Source: Merluccius polli (lineage: Eukaryota > Chordata > Actinopteri > Gadiformes > Merlucciidae). Taken from it: a stretch of DNA of 64,000 nucleotides. Location of the stretch: the NCBI GenBank assembly GCA_030340625.1, contig JAOPHQ010004855.1, forward strand, positions 124,001 to 188,000. Direction: 5' to 3'. Below, one piece after another: positions 12,200 through 23,086 of this stretch; within the stretch, counting starts at the first letter, position 1; each line of letters begins with the position of its first letter. A model generated the notes under the pieces. The model did no database searches. It worked only from the letters and a program-made list of their open reading frames with translations, and was not told the DNA's origin. The translations under genes were made by a program, and so were the position numbers.

Positions 12200-12787
12200 T
12201 CCATGGTCAGATTCCAGCAGACCACACGTACAGCCGGCCTGTTACTGCAGCATACCCGGAGTCTTCATCTGGGGCATCTGTCGCAACTCCTCCACCAAAT
12301 CCACCAACAAGGTGCGCCACACCAACTCCACCAACTCCTGTTTTGAGAGTAAACAAATACAAAACACTATTAAAGAGAGAACGCCTGAGGACATTCAGGT
12401 TAAAAAGGCAAGTGCACCATCTTCAAAATTCCAAAAATCAAAAAAATCTCTCACCTGAAACATTGATCCAAGGCGCTGCCAACTTCCTTGAGGAGCCAGC
12501 TCTTTCCTTCTTCTAAACTTCCAGGAGAAGCCGTCCACACAGAATTTGTGGAGCTCATCGACAGTCTCTTTGATTCTTTCAATAGCCGTTTTTACAAAGA
12601 CAAAAAAGCCCTAAAGCGCCCACTAACCAAAACATCTACACATGCCACATTTTTAAAAACATGCCTCCCCATTCTACAAAATTTAGAAGTAATTGGATCT
12701 AAAAATGTGATGTTCACTAAAGGTTGGCTACTGGCCATAGCCTGTCTGACCCAGCTGTGGGACCACCTGCAATCTGAGCACAACCTA
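12200..12787 (+). pseudogene. P-like transposase exon 3 region: coiled coil joined to a late segment, catalytic core deleted
   Basis: After the acceptor TTTTCCAG the frame gives a Pro/Thr-rich linker and a heptad-like segment YKTLLKRERLRTFRLKRQV, matching the leucine-zipper region after the THAP finger in this family. The frame stops at 12514-12516. From about 12527 another frame reads TEFVELIDSLFDSFNSRFY and ends WDHLQSEHN at the L2 insertion; this corresponds to a late part of P-type transposases. The hundreds of residues that normally lie between them, including the DDE catalytic core, are absent, so this is an internally deleted copy. Confidence 0.75.
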
Positions 12788-12912
12788 CTTTGTATTTTTT
12801 ACCTCTACTTTTACTTGTATTTTTACTTTTTACTCTTTATACTTTTGTACTTTTTCAAGTACTGTTCGTGGTTATTCGTTTTTCGTTTTTATCGGGCAAA
12901 TTACCACTAAGG

Positions 12913-14645
12913 ATGTACATCCCAACCACTGGACATGTATATCACCGGGACACACTGCTACAGTTCAGAAAACCCGCAGGACTATCCCTTACAGAAGGAC
13001 TACTGGACACTCTACGCGAGCTGCGACTGCTCCGGACGACATCACCAAAGCCTGCGGTGTCTTCGAACGCATCTAGCCGGGGAAAGGAGCCCCGCAAGCG
13101 GTGCGCGAGGAGACAGAAACGCGGTAAGAGAGGGGGAGTTCGGAAAGCTAACGCTAGCCGGCCTCCCGTACCATCAGTCCTCCTCGCGAATGTATGCTCG
13201 CTAGACAATAAACTGGACTCTATCCTACTGCAACGGAACACCGATCGCAAGTTTAGAGACTGCTGTATGTTTGTCTTTGTTGAGACATGGCTGAGCGTCA
13301 GCGTGCCGGACTCCGCCATTCAGCTGCCTGGTCTGCTAGCCTTCCGATCGGATAGAGATGCTACTCTATCTGGTAAGACCCGTGGAGGTGGCCTTTGTGT
13401 GTACATCAGCACCAACTGGTGCAGCAATGCAGAGCTTGTGTTCAAACACTGCTCACCGCTGGTGGAGTTTATGACCGTCAGATGCCGACCATTCTACATG
13501 CCAAGCGAATTCACGGCTGTGTATATTCTTGCTGTTTACATACCACCAAGTGCTAATGCCACCGATGCGCTAACTGAACTGTACCAAGCTATCACCGAGC
13601 TCCAATGCGCACACCCGGACTGTTTATTCATCGTTGCCGGAGATTTCAACCATGCAAATCTAAAAAAAGTACTACCAAAGTTTAAACAATATGTGGATTT
13701 CCCGACCAGAGGAAACAACGTGCTGGACTGTGTTTATTGCAACATCACCGGTGCCTACCGGGCCACACCCCTCCCCCACCTGGGGCAGTCTGATCACAGC
13801 ACTGTCATGCTAATCCCTGCATATCAGCCCCTAGTCAAGAGAACAAAGCCCATCGTCAAGGTGACCAGGAGCTGGCCTGATGGGGCCATTTCAGCACTCC
13901 AGGACTGTTTCGACACCACAGATTGGGACATGTTCAAGCAGGCAAACACCACCATCAACACCATTGACCTGGAGGGGTACACATCAGGCGTCACTGGCTA
14001 CATTAGTAAGTGCATTGATGATGTAACCACCATGAAAACCATAACCATCCGACCCAACCAGAGACCATGGATGAATGCGGAGGTGAGGGCTCGTCTGAAA
14101 GCCAGGGACGCTGCCTACAGATCCGGTGAAGCTGGAGCCCTGAAGACAGCAAGAGCCGAGCTGACCCGAGCCATCAAAACCGCCAAACGTTCCCACTCGG
14201 AAAAAATCAACAACCACTTCACTAACACCAAGGACTCCAGACACTTGTGGCAGGGAATACAAGCAATCACCAACTACAGACCAGCCCCACTAGCCTGTGC
14301 TGATGATGGCTCCCTCCCAGAAGAACTTAACCAGTTTTACGCCAGATTCGAAGCACAGAATGACACAGTGCCGAGGAAGACAACCCCTCCCCCCATCGAC
14401 CAGGTCCTGCAATTGTCCACAGCCGAGGTAAGGAGGACACTACTAAGAGTCAACCCACGGAAAGCTGCTGGACCAGACCAGATACCAGGCCGTGTACTGA
14501 GAGGATGCGCAGACCAGCTGGCTGATGTCCTAACAGACATCTTCAACATCTCTCTCAACACCACTGTTGTGCCCACCTGCTTCAAGTCCACCACCATCAT
14601 ACCAGTGCCGAAAAAAACAGTCCCAGTCCCAGCTACCTGTCACAT
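12913..14645 (+). pseudogene. L2 ORF2, N-terminal part: endonuclease and start of reverse transcriptase
   Basis: From MYIPTTGHVYH at 12913 the frame contains an apurinic-type endonuclease: LLANVCSLDNKLD (about 13170), FVETWLS (13277), VAGDFNHANL (13635), GQSDHSTVML (13787). All four catalytic signatures of the EEP nuclease are present. The RT follows with NPRKAAGPDQIPGRVLRG near 14453 and TCFKSTTIIPVPKK near 14577. The frame then breaks at about 14640, where the palm region that should follow (the NDYRPVAL block) is missing, so this piece is fused out of frame to the next. The element nicks target DNA and primes reverse transcription on its own RNA; this copy cannot make a full-length protein. 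Confidence 0.85.
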
Positions 14646-15712
14646 TGGACCCTATGCAGTTCGCATATCGACCAAACCGCTCCACAGATGATGCCATTAA
14701 CACAGCTATCCATCTAGCCCTCAACCACCTGGACAAAAGGGACACTTATGTCAGAATGCTGTTCATTGACTTCAGCTCGGCATTCAATACAATCATCCCA
14801 CAGCAACTGGTGGACAAACTGGCGGTCCTGGGCCTGAACACCTCTCTCTGCAACTGGATCCTAGACTTCCTAGTCGGAAGACCACAAGCAGTCAGAATAG
14901 GGAACAGGACCTCCAAAACCACAACACTCAACACAGGAGACCCCCAAGGCTGTGTGCTCTCCCCCTTACTGTTCATACTCCTAACACACGACTGTGCAGC
15001 CACACACAGCTCCAACCACCTCATCAAATTTGCGGACGACACCACTGTGGTGGGGTTGATAAGCAGAGGCGACGAGACCCCGTACAGAGAAGAGGTGGCT
15101 CACCTTAGCCACTGGTGCTCTGACAACAACCTGTCACTCAATGTGGACAAAACAAAAGAACTGGTCATCGACTTCAGACGCACCCCCCGCAACCATCCCC
15201 CACTCTCCATAAACAACAGCCCTGTTGAGATTGTCCAAAGCACCAAGTTTTTGGGCGTTCACATCACGGACGACCTCACATGGACACAGAACACCACACA
15301 CATCACCAAGAAGGCCCAACAGCGCCTTTACTTCCTGCGGAAGCTGCGGAAGGCCCACCTCCCCCCACCCATACTTGTCACCTTTTACAGAGGGACCATC
15401 GAGAGCATCCTCAGCAGTGCCTTAACAGCGTGGTTTGGAAACTGCACTGCTGCAGAGCGTAAGGCTCTGCAGCGCATCGTCCGAACAGCTGAGCGCATCA
15501 CTGGGGCCTCTCTTCCGTCTCTCCCCGTCATCTACAGCACCCAATGCTTGCGCAAAGCAGCGAGCATTGTCAAGGACTCAACCCACCCTTCCCACGCTGT
15601 CTTTTCCCTACTGCCATCAGGGCGAAGGTACCGCAGCCTGAATGCCCGCACCTCCAGAATGGGGAAGAGCTTCTTTCCCCAGGCAATCAGACTGCTGAAC
15701 AATCCCAGCTGA
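14640..15712 (+). pseudogene. L2 ORF2, C-terminal part: RT palm and thumb
   Basis: In the next frame from about 14640 the translation gives LDPMQFAYRPNRSTDDA, RMLFIDFSSAFNTIIP, NTGDPQGCVLSPLLFIL and IKFADDTTVVG (the catalytic FADD at about 15030), followed by the thumb and a conserved C-terminal segment ending ARTSRMGKSFFPQAIRLLNN before a stop at 15710-15712. The reading is clean for more than 350 codons, so the damage is confined to the junction near 14640. Sequence style (AYRPNRSTDDA, GDPQGCVLSPLLF) is that of teleost L2. Confidence 0.87.
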
Positions 15713-15762
15713 TACCCCTACTCACACTCAGGACTGATTGCACTACTGCACCTTCCCCACCT

Positions 15763-15925
15763 TGCTGCTACATGTACATATACATAGCATTCCTTTTATT
15801 ACTGTTTATACATTTATTTACTGTTTATACTGTTTATTTGCACCTTGCTGCTACATGTACATATACATAGCATTCCATTTATTACTGTTATACATTTATT
15901 TACTGTTTATACTGTTTATTTGCAC
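15763..15925 (+). repeat. Tandem duplication in the L2 3' UTR
   Basis: A unit of about 80 bp beginning TTGCTGCTACATGTACATAT occurs at about 15763 and again at about 15846, differing by a few bases. Downstream, TGTCTTGTCTC-type and TTTATACT-type short repeats continue to 16120. Confidence 0.85.
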
Positions 15926-16205
15926 TATTTGTTTAATTCATGCCCTGTCTTGTCTCGTCTCTTGTCTTGTCTCTGTGATGTCTGTCCTGTTGCACTTGTC
16001 TCTGTGATGTCTGCCCTGTCCTGTCCTGTTGCACTTTATGTCGTTGGTTGTTGTACTTTTTTATACTTTTTATACTGTTTTTATACTTTTACACTTTTTA
16101 TACTCTTTACTTCTTTACTTCACACCACTGGATCCTTGGTGGAACACTATCTCGTCTCACTGTTTACGAACTGTATATGGTGAAATGACAATAAAAATCT
16201 TAATC

Positions 16206-16257
16206 TTAATCTAAAAACCTCTCTTACCTCTTCACGTCACGTCTAAATCAAGACATA
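16206..16257 (+). pseudogene. P-like transposase, short segment between two insertions
   Basis: The 52-bp sliver between the L2 end and the hAT-like target duplication reads in frame as NLSYLFTSRLNQDIV, which joins the residues before the L2 to the VENLFATVR segment after the next insertion. It is the conserved RLNQD motif of P/THAP9 transposases. Confidence 0.8.
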
Positions 16258-16385
16258 GTGGAAAATAGTGATGGGTCGTTCGCGAACGAACTAGTTCGAA
16301 CGAACGACTCTTTAAAGTGAACGAACTGACCTAGTTCGCCACCGTCGTTCGCGTCGTTCGTCTCGTTCGCTGAGTCTCTCTGACG

Positions 16386-16759
16386 GTGTGTTCCCACCAA
16401 ACGCGATGACGCTTCATCGCGCGTCGAGATTACATGTAAAGTCAATGCAAACACGCGATTAGACGCGTCATCGCGCCGGGCGATGCGATGGACGCGATAG
16501 CGCGGCGCGATGGACGCGTTGGCCGCGAAAAATCGCTTCCATCGCGTCGCCCGGCGCGATGACGCTTCATCGCTCGAGTTGAAATAATTGAACTTTTGCG
16601 GCGAATTCGCGTGAAGACGCGCCGCGACAGCCAATCAGCTTTGAGATCGTCACCGACGTGCTGACGTACGGACGTACACAGTGTTGCACAATGATACATG
16701 TTTTATATGATATATTATATGATATTATATTATATATTGACCATAATCAAAGTTGGGGG

Positions 16760-16798
<39 letters not shown>

Positions 16799-17100
16799 TC
16801 TTTTTTACTTCTTTTTTTTTAGCGATTGTTTTCCACTGGATAACAACGAGGTTATGGCCGGCTATGAAGCACCAGTTCTGGGCAGAGCAGGTGGTTATCT
16901 CAGCCATGGTCGACGAGAGAATGAAATGGCGGAAGAAATGTTGTTGTTTGGGCGGGCTCGTCGCCCGATGCGATGCCGCGATGCCGCGATGAGGTGTTTT
17001 TTGGCATATTGGACCAGCGTCAAAACTGGAGCGTCTAGCGCGACGCGATTTCATTTTACGCGCGACTAAATCGCGTTCATCGCGTTTGGTGGGAACACAG
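16386..17100. mobile_element. Nested inverted-repeat element, CGCG-rich
   Basis: The end TGTGTTCCCACCAAACGCG at about 16387 is mirrored by CGCGTTTGGTGGGAACACA ending at 17099. The interior is rich in GCGATGACGC and CATCGCG palindromic words and contains a (CA)n. The superfamily could not be assigned because no target duplication is clear; a PIF/Harbinger-type MITE is possible. Confidence 0.65.
16762..16796. repeat. (CA)n microsatellite
   Basis: About 17 CA units inside the nested element. Confidence 0.95.
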
Positions 17101-17521
17101 CGTGACGCGCTGATTCGCGGCGCCGCTGATTCGCGAGTCGTGACTCGTTCGCTGACTGATTGACTCGAGGACTGAGACGTCACTCACGACTCGTCATCAC
17201 GAGAGCCAGCCAATGTATGTTGTTTGTCTGTCTGTGACAGTCTAGGACGCTTTCGAATGGTTGACACATTAACAATACCACTTTCACATTTGAATATTGC
17301 CTTTTACATTTACATATCAGTGAAATGGTAAATACATGCTGTCTTTGTATTTTCTGTGTCATGCCAGATTAATAAAATATTTGAATGTCTCGTCAATCTG
17401 TCTCGTTCTTTCATGCTTCCTTCTCACGCACGCAACCCGGCCGGGACCCGCAATATAAAATATGCCCAGAATAAACACAACTGTACATCATTAACTTTAA
17501 AACTCATCATTGCTAAATCAA

Positions 17522-17720
17522 GTCTATTATCTTGCTGATATACATCCAATAATCTACTACGCCCCCCCCCACACACACACACACATCGCGCTGCGTTTGG
17601 TGTGTCTAACTTTACCAAGTCTATTATCTTGCTGATATATTAAACATCCAATAATCTACTACGCCCCCCCCCCCCCCCACACACACACACACACACACAC
17701 ATCGCGCTGCGTTTGGTTTG
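17522..17720. repeat. Two-copy ~100-bp tandem repeat with C-run and CA array
   Basis: The unit CTATTATCTTGCTGATATA ... CATCGCGCTGCGTTTGGT occurs twice in direct orientation, starting near 17522 and 17622. Each copy contains a poly-C run followed by (AC)n, longer in the second copy. Confidence 0.85.
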
Positions 17721-18250
17721 TCTAACGTTACGTTGAATTGGGGGAACGGGGCATTTTGATCCTGACATGTCATTATGCATACATTAAATAAATCTGTTGA
17801 ACTCAAATGAAATACATATGTTAACATATTCAACCAGACACAATGTTGTATTTGCTATTAACACATTTATTAACGCCATCAAGCACCATTGCACGATTGT
17901 GAATCGTGATTTCATGATTAGTTAGTAAATGAGAAGAACGAGGGAGTCCGAGACCGACTCAGCTGAATCCGTGATTCGTTTGAATGTTGTGTGAACGAGG
18001 AGGAGCCGAGTCTGACCGACTCGGCTGGCAGTCGCCGTTCGCGAATGACAGCCCTGAGCCGAGTCGTTCGTGATTCGCGAACGAGGGAGGAGCTAAGTGA
18101 ACGACTGAACGACTGAACGAGTCAGTGAATGATTCAGCGCTACCGGAAACACGAACGAACGAACGAACGAACGAACGACTCTTCATGGCGAACTGAACGA
18201 CGCGAACTAGTTCGCGCAAACGAACGAGGAAATCCACCACTAGTGGAAAA

Positions 18251-18700
18251 CCTTTTTGCCACTGTGAGATGGAAAGGTGGCTGTAGGGACAACCCTAATG
18301 CAAAGGAGTTCAGATGTGCTTTAAGGATGGTTATGGTGGCAGACCTTATTAAGCCCGTCATTGGTACGAATTGTGCTCCAGATACAGACAAATTCATCAC
18401 CACACTGAAGTCAATTGGAAAAACCCCAACAATTAGGCCTCCACAGTCTGTCTTGCCAGTAACAAAAAGCTACACAACGGTTTACATTGACATCCCAGAG
18501 CAAAACACATTGGCTTTACATTGCCGGTTATTTGTGCCGCCGTTGCCTAAGTGTACATGACTGTGAAAACTGTAAAGGTGAAACATATCTGAGCGATCAA
18601 TCACAATTATTCATTCACCACAAGGCCTACAACACAACTCAGTCTGACATTGGCTCACTTTTCCTACCACAAAAGATGGAAGAGTCTTACACATAAAGGT
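18251..18700 (+). pseudogene. P-like transposase C-terminal domain
   Basis: Resumes after the hAT target duplication with NLFATVRWKGGCRDNPNAKE then FRCALRMVMVADLIKP, the conserved C-terminal domain of P/THAP9 transposases. The frame continues to 18558, with a probable frameshift near 18517: the next frame supplies YLCRRCLSVHDCENCKG, a Cys-rich motif seen at the end of this family, then runs to the stop at 18694-18696. Function would be DNA binding or strand-transfer support; the protein is not restorable here because the core is absent. Confidence 0.78.
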
Positions 18701-19613
18701 TTTGAAATACGAGCCTCACATTCTGTAAACCAAATATACCGAGTTCAGAGCATTTCAGCCATTTATAGCTGACACCGATTTGACAAAACAATTCCATATC
18801 AAACAGCTGATTATTTAATGTTGCCGCCATTAGCCAGTTGGCTCCTTCGCTGCATCGTCACATCGTCTTTTACTTCCATCTAAATGTTTCAAATCCTGCA
18901 TTTCATCTCACCCATGTCCAATACAGATGACCTGATCTGCGTGTCACTATCACGACTCGTCAAAGTACCAAAAAAATATAATATTTAAAAGATACAGGGC
19001 ATTTTCCCACGACGGTGAACACCAGCCTCCGCCTGCTGCCTGCAAGCACACTCCTGTCAGACTTCCGGCTTCCACTAACACTTGAGCTTACTAAAATGGC
19101 GCCCCTAGAGTGCGAGAACGTACCTCATTGTTGTCAACGTATTTCGCAGCCACTGATCCATCTTGCTCCGCTCTATAATCTTTGGTATCCAGGCTACCCT
19201 TACATCGTTGTTACAAAATGGCTAGAAACAGGCGATTGGCACTTGCATTGGCCCTAGCTGATGACGAGGAGAATCATGTACCTGCACGTTTGTGGGTGCA
19301 GATATCACTCGGGGAAGGCAGCAGCAAGGTGCCTACCATTATTTAGTCCAGGAGCTTCGTTTCGATGATGCGCGATTTGCGGCATACTGTGATTGGTCAG
19401 TTGTCAAAAAAGCACCTGACGTCAGGCGCTTTTTTTCCTGACAGTTGAACTTTTTTCAACTTTTTTTTATGCTCGGTGTGGGAGAAAAAAGCGCCGAGAG
19501 AGGCGTTTAAAAAAACGCCGGGGGTGTTTTCCAAAAACGCTCTGCTACATAGGAATATAATGTAAAAAGAGCGCTGGCAGAAAAAAAAAAACCGCTAGGT
19601 GTGAACACGCCCT
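18701..19613. other. Right terminal region of the P-like transposon
   Basis: Non-coding. From about 19010 it contains the inverted counterpart of the left end, including CCATCTTGCTCCGCTCTAT near 19155 and GCGCTTTTTT / AAAAACGC-rich sub-repeats up to the terminal inverted repeat at 19593-19613. Confidence 0.65.
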
Positions 19614-20605
19614 AAAGGAGTACTTGTCACGCAAACCATAAACAATTACAAAAATATCTTAATTGTAATTATTAAAAAAATGTTTTGTAGTAATTTTTCC
19701 GACATCTTATAAATATATTTATGTTGATATGTATTTTGAAGCAGGATATATAATTAAATAGTCCAAAATTAAGCCTTCGCCATTGCATATTGTTGTTGAG
19801 GCTAATATAGGTTTGTTCGCCAACCTTTAGTGGCTGGCCCCGGTAGGTGGAGTTCCCCTACGATCGACAATTCTTACAATAATGACTGCCCGCCAGGAAC
19901 GTCCCGACATCAAAACTGGAAGTAAAATGTTTAGCAGCATAGAGCTACTGTGGTGGTGTATTAAAATAATCACGCATCTCAGTTTTAATAGCAATTTGTC
20001 TAGTTTAATAATCTTTTACGTTTTACTTAATCTTTTACTTTAACCAAATTACAGCGATCTAACATGGGGAACTAAAGACACGATCACCAGTATAAGGCCC
20101 CTGTGTCTAGTGGTGTATACTTGCCAAGGAGACAGGTCTTCCAAGTGAAGCCGTCAGGCAGCAGCACTCCTGTCTATAGGGCTTGTACATCGCAACGCAT
20201 AGGAGCATTGGAATGTTAGTTTTGCAGGTAGTACATTTTTTTGGTCATTATTTAGTTTGCCACAGCATTTCTCATGCGAGCAGCCTAGGTTATGTTATAT
20301 TTACGTTGATTTTGGATTTTACAGTATTACAAATCTCTTGAGTCTTAATGCGGCGTATCGTCCACAGAAATCCCATGATGCATTCTGATGTACAAGCCCT
20401 ATAGAGCCATCGTTTGGTCAATATTTTTACACAATAAGCGAATTACAAAGAGACCTGACCTAAACAATAGCCTAACTACAACGCAATTAAACTGGATACG
20501 TCTCAAGTTTCAAAATGTCACCAATGGAAATTGTTGTTTAGAAGTGCATCCTGCTGGCTCTACAACAGCAAAAAGTAGGTGGAAAACTGTGTGGCTAGTA
20601 GAGTT
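19614..20605. other. Intronic sequence, nothing recognised
   Basis: No coding frame or repeat family recognised in this roughly 1-kb stretch between the P-like transposon and the Harbinger element. Confidence 0.5.
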
Positions 20606-20608
20606 CTG

Positions 20609-20997
20609 GGGCCTCATGTACGAAGACTTGCGTGGATTTTTGCGTGGATTTTGGCGTACGCCAAAACCCCGAAAATGTCGTACGCACAAATAAATTCAGA
20701 TGTATCAAAGTGTGCGTACGCATGGATCCGAGCACGTTTCTTTTGTACATCCCGATCAACGTGGAACTGAGCGCACGTGCAGATGTGGCAAACTCCTCCC
20801 TGTCCACGCCCTCATTTAAATATGCAAATCTATTTAAATAGGCCCTGGACCTGAGATTCACCTCTATCCGATCACATAAAACAAGCAAGTGTGGCACAGA
20901 GGATATTTATATATTATTGCTACTTACTTAAATGTGTTATTTTATATGTATGGACTTTATTTGGCATTTTTACAGACACCCCCCATTCAATTTTAAG

Positions 20998-21030
<33 letters not shown>

Positions 21031-22034
21031 AGGCACGAGACCACCCGCGGCTATATAAACTGTGGGCTGCGCTGCGTTCTTCAGTCGGCAGTTAACCGGG
21101 ACCAGTAAAGCCACTGAAGACCAGCCGACTCACTTGTCTTTTTGTTTAATTGATTCTTTCAGAATAACATCTTTTCTAAAATATGCCAACCCTTGAGTCA
21201 GCTTGCACTCTATGGGTATAACACAAGCATCAACAAAGGAAAGAAAAGACATTTCACAGAGTCCGAGTTGGAGATTGTGGTGAATGACGTGGAGGGAGAT
21301 TCTCCCTGGTCCCGTCAGCAGGGATCAATATGAAGAGGAAGGAGAGGAGTGGGGGCGTGTGTGTGAGGCTGTAAATGCCGTGGGGTCCGAGCAGCGCACA
21401 CACACAGGTGAAAAATAAGTGGTCGTATCTGAAGGTGGAGGTGAAGCGGAGGAATATATTCTATGCGTCACTTTCATGCCGCACACTAGGAAGACCACTA
21501 GGTGGCGCTGTTTTTGAGCAAATCCCGTAACGCTAATAACTCCCGCATACTTTGTCGCACATTCGAAATCGGCTTATGAGCCAATTGTCATCGTTTGCAA
21601 GTAAATCCTCGCGTTCCCTAAATACTCGCTCACGTCGGATTGCACCATTTGCAAGGTCCTCTAACAACGGTAACGCTGCCGTCGGTAATACCATTTTCTT
21701 CATCACATTGCGCATGCGTTTATATCCACCCGTATAATTGCAAACACGGTGGGTGTGTTAGTTGTTCATAAGTGTGTCTCTGACGTGCACATTACTCTGA
21801 TGACTAGGCTAATTGTTTTTGACATTATTAACAGTTTCCCAGCGTCACCTCTAAGTGTCGCCAAAGGAACAATAGCTGTAGAAACGTGCGTACGCCAGCC
21901 ATGAAGTTGACGTGAGGCACCGCACATTTCCACGGTCATTTCACGTTTCATACATCTGAACGTGAGCGTGGAACGCCTTTTTTTTTTGCGTACGCCACGT
22001 TTTTGTGCGTACGCAACCTTTGTACATGAGGCCC
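20609..22034. mobile_element. PIF/Harbinger-type transposon
   Basis: Terminal inverted repeats GGGCCTCATGTAC at 20609 and GTACATGAGGCCC at 22034 are flanked by the 3-bp duplication CTG, as expected for the superfamily. Sub-terminal GCGTACGC-rich words occur in both orientations. The interior holds a degraded Myb/SANT-like ORF at about 21190-21460, an (ATT)n array near 20999-21030 and no recognisable nuclease, so the copy is non-autonomous. Confidence 0.85.
21180..21460 (+). pseudogene. Remnant of a Harbinger Myb/SANT-like accessory protein
   Basis: Frame fragments read KRHFTESELEIVVNDVE at about 21245, then (after a frame break) ERVCEAVNAVGSEQ-like, WSYLKVEVKRRN-like peptides near 21340-21450. 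This is the order seen in the Myb-like second protein of Harbinger transposons (NAIF1-like), which helps the nuclease reach the ends. Stops and frameshifts show that it is dead. The product is inferred from short matches, so confidence is moderate. Confidence 0.62.
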
Positions 22035-22429
22035 CTGGTGTGGGTGCGTGTAACCGACATAGACTCAAATAGAGGTTAAACTGGCTTTCGATATGTGTAC
22101 ATTGGTGAAAACTATCGCAGACTTTTTTGCCTACAAAACTACTGTACTACTGAGATTTGGACCACCGGAACCCTGCAGTATCTACAACTAATGTATTGGT
22201 CAAGGGGTGTTGTTATTTTAGTAGTAAAGTTGGTTGCTGCTGTCGACCACAGCTGGCAAAGTCCTTGTGCTTCACATCGTAAAGATGTTTAAGATTAAAC
22301 TAGTTTTCACATGATCTCTAGCCCCATTTGTAATATATTACGTTACTGTGTCATCCCATTGAAAAGAGTGAGGTAGAATGCAAATTTGGCGTTTGACCTA
22401 CTTTCTGCATTCGTTTTTTTTATATGTTC

Positions 22430-22580
22430 TTTGGGAAACCTCTAGGCTACTCGTGTAGTAGCTAGTACCAGAAGGTACTGGGTTTGATCTCCAATGTCTG
22501 CAGCCTACCTGTGGGCATCCTAACCCATGCCTGCTTCTTAAAGACATGTACCTGAATTCACAGTAAGTCACTTATTTTCC
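22430..22580 (+). mobile_element. tRNA-derived SINE-like fragment
   Basis: TACTGGGTTTGATCTCCAATG at about 22476 resembles a degenerate B box, followed by CTGCAGCCTACCTGTGGGCA and GACATGTACCTGAATTCACA, phrases common to a dispersed teleost SINE. No tail or target duplication was determined. Confidence 0.5.
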
Positions 22581-22601
22581 AGCTTTTGTCATATGCTAGG
22601 T

Positions 22602-22968
22602 CAGTGTTTCTCAAACTTTTTCTGTCATTCCCCACCTCAGAAGGGGATTTTCCGTGCCCCACTTGTCCCATATTGCAGTGGTTCGCAACCTTTTTTCAGT
22701 GATGTACCCCCTGTTAAATATTTTTTCAGGCAAGTACCCCCTGACCAGCGCAAAGACGGGGGGGGGGGGGGGAGCGATCGTAACCCACCCCGGACCTACG
22801 ACTGGCGGGGGGGGGGGGGGGGGGGTAGGAACAATTACGGAATCCATTGTGAGTGGGTCTTTTAATTGAGTGATATATATATATACTGTATATACTTTTT
22901 TTTTTTTTTTTCTGATTCCATGCGCCCCACCTGCAGTACCACCGCGCCCCACACTTTGAGAAACGCTG
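22602..22968. mobile_element. hAT MITE with G-run satellite, 38 nt from a plekha7 exon
   Basis: Ends CAGTGTTTCTCAAAC and TTTGAGAAACGCTG, flanked by the perfect 8-bp duplication TGCTAGGT (22594-22601 and 22969-22976). Inside, two G runs (about 22758-22771 and 22807-22826) alternate with GTAACCCACCCCGGACCTAC; the same motif occurs in the element at 50559-50915. It also contains an internal CAGTGGTTCGCAACC hAT-end-like phrase at about 22676. Confidence 0.85.
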
Positions 22969-23013
22969 TGCTAGGTCAACAGTCAACAGTGTGCTATACA
23001 TGAGCTGACTTAC

Positions 23014-23086
23014 CTTTGTAGTAGAAGAGACAGTAATCAGCCAAGGCAAACCACTTCCGCTTCCATAGACGCATCCCTGTGCTGTC
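23014..23086 (-). CDS. plekha7: plekha7 exon: second PH-domain strand
   Basis: A short 73-nt exon with acceptor TTCCTACAG above 23086 and donor GTAAGT at 23008-23013. It begins in phase 0 and leaves one base of the Asp codon completed in exon 9684-9784. It encodes DSTGMRLWKRKWFALADYC then LFYYK, the beta2-beta3 part of the PH domain; the KR-x-W-F signature and basic residues typical of the phosphoinositide-binding face are present. A hAT MITE ends 38 nt below the exon (22968) and a 4.1-kb hAT lies in the intron above it. Confidence 0.95.

Larger units (their letters stand above)
12788..16205 (+). mobile_element. L2-clade non-LTR retrotransposon inserted in the P-like element
   Basis: Plus-strand LINE of about 3.4 kb encoding endonuclease and reverse transcriptase, with a pyrimidine/T-rich 3' UTR ending in an ATCTTA-type repeat (TCTTAATCTTAATCT at 16198-16212), typical of L2/CR1 3' ends. 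It interrupts the P-like transposase at the codons SEHN-L; an AACCTACT-like site at the left and AACCTCTCT at the right look like a diverged target duplication. The 3' UTR has a directly repeated ~80-bp unit. Confidence 0.85.
16266..18242. mobile_element. Non-autonomous hAT-like element with GAACTAGTTCG ends
   Basis: Terminal TAGTGATGGG (16266) pairs with CCACCACTA (18242), and both ends carry GAACTAGTTCG plus multiple CGTTCGCGAACGA-type short palindromes. It is flanked by a perfect 8-bp duplication GTGGAAAA (16258-16265 and 18243-18250). No transposase frame is evident; it is about 2 kb and contains another inverted-repeat element and two tandem ~96-bp units near 17520-17710. ACGAACGAACGA-type tandem repeats lie at 18150-18177. 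Confidence 0.83.
10774..19613 (+). mobile_element. P-element-like (THAP-type) DNA transposon, 8.8 kb with nested insertions
   Basis: The outer ends are AGGGCGTGTTCACACCTAGCG (10774) and its inverted copy ending GTGAACACGCCCT at 19613. The inverted homology extends further inside: the block around AGAGCGGAGCAAGATGGATC near 10962 reappears inverted near 19150-19180. Between the ends lie pieces of one plus-strand transposase gene: a THAP zinc finger, a coiled-coil segment and the C-terminal domain with the NQD-x-VENLFATVR motif seen in P-element and THAP9 transposases. The catalytic core is missing. Younger insertions are an L2 LINE at about 12788-16205 and a hAT-like element at 16266-18242. No clean 8-bp target duplication could be read. 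Confidence 0.82.
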
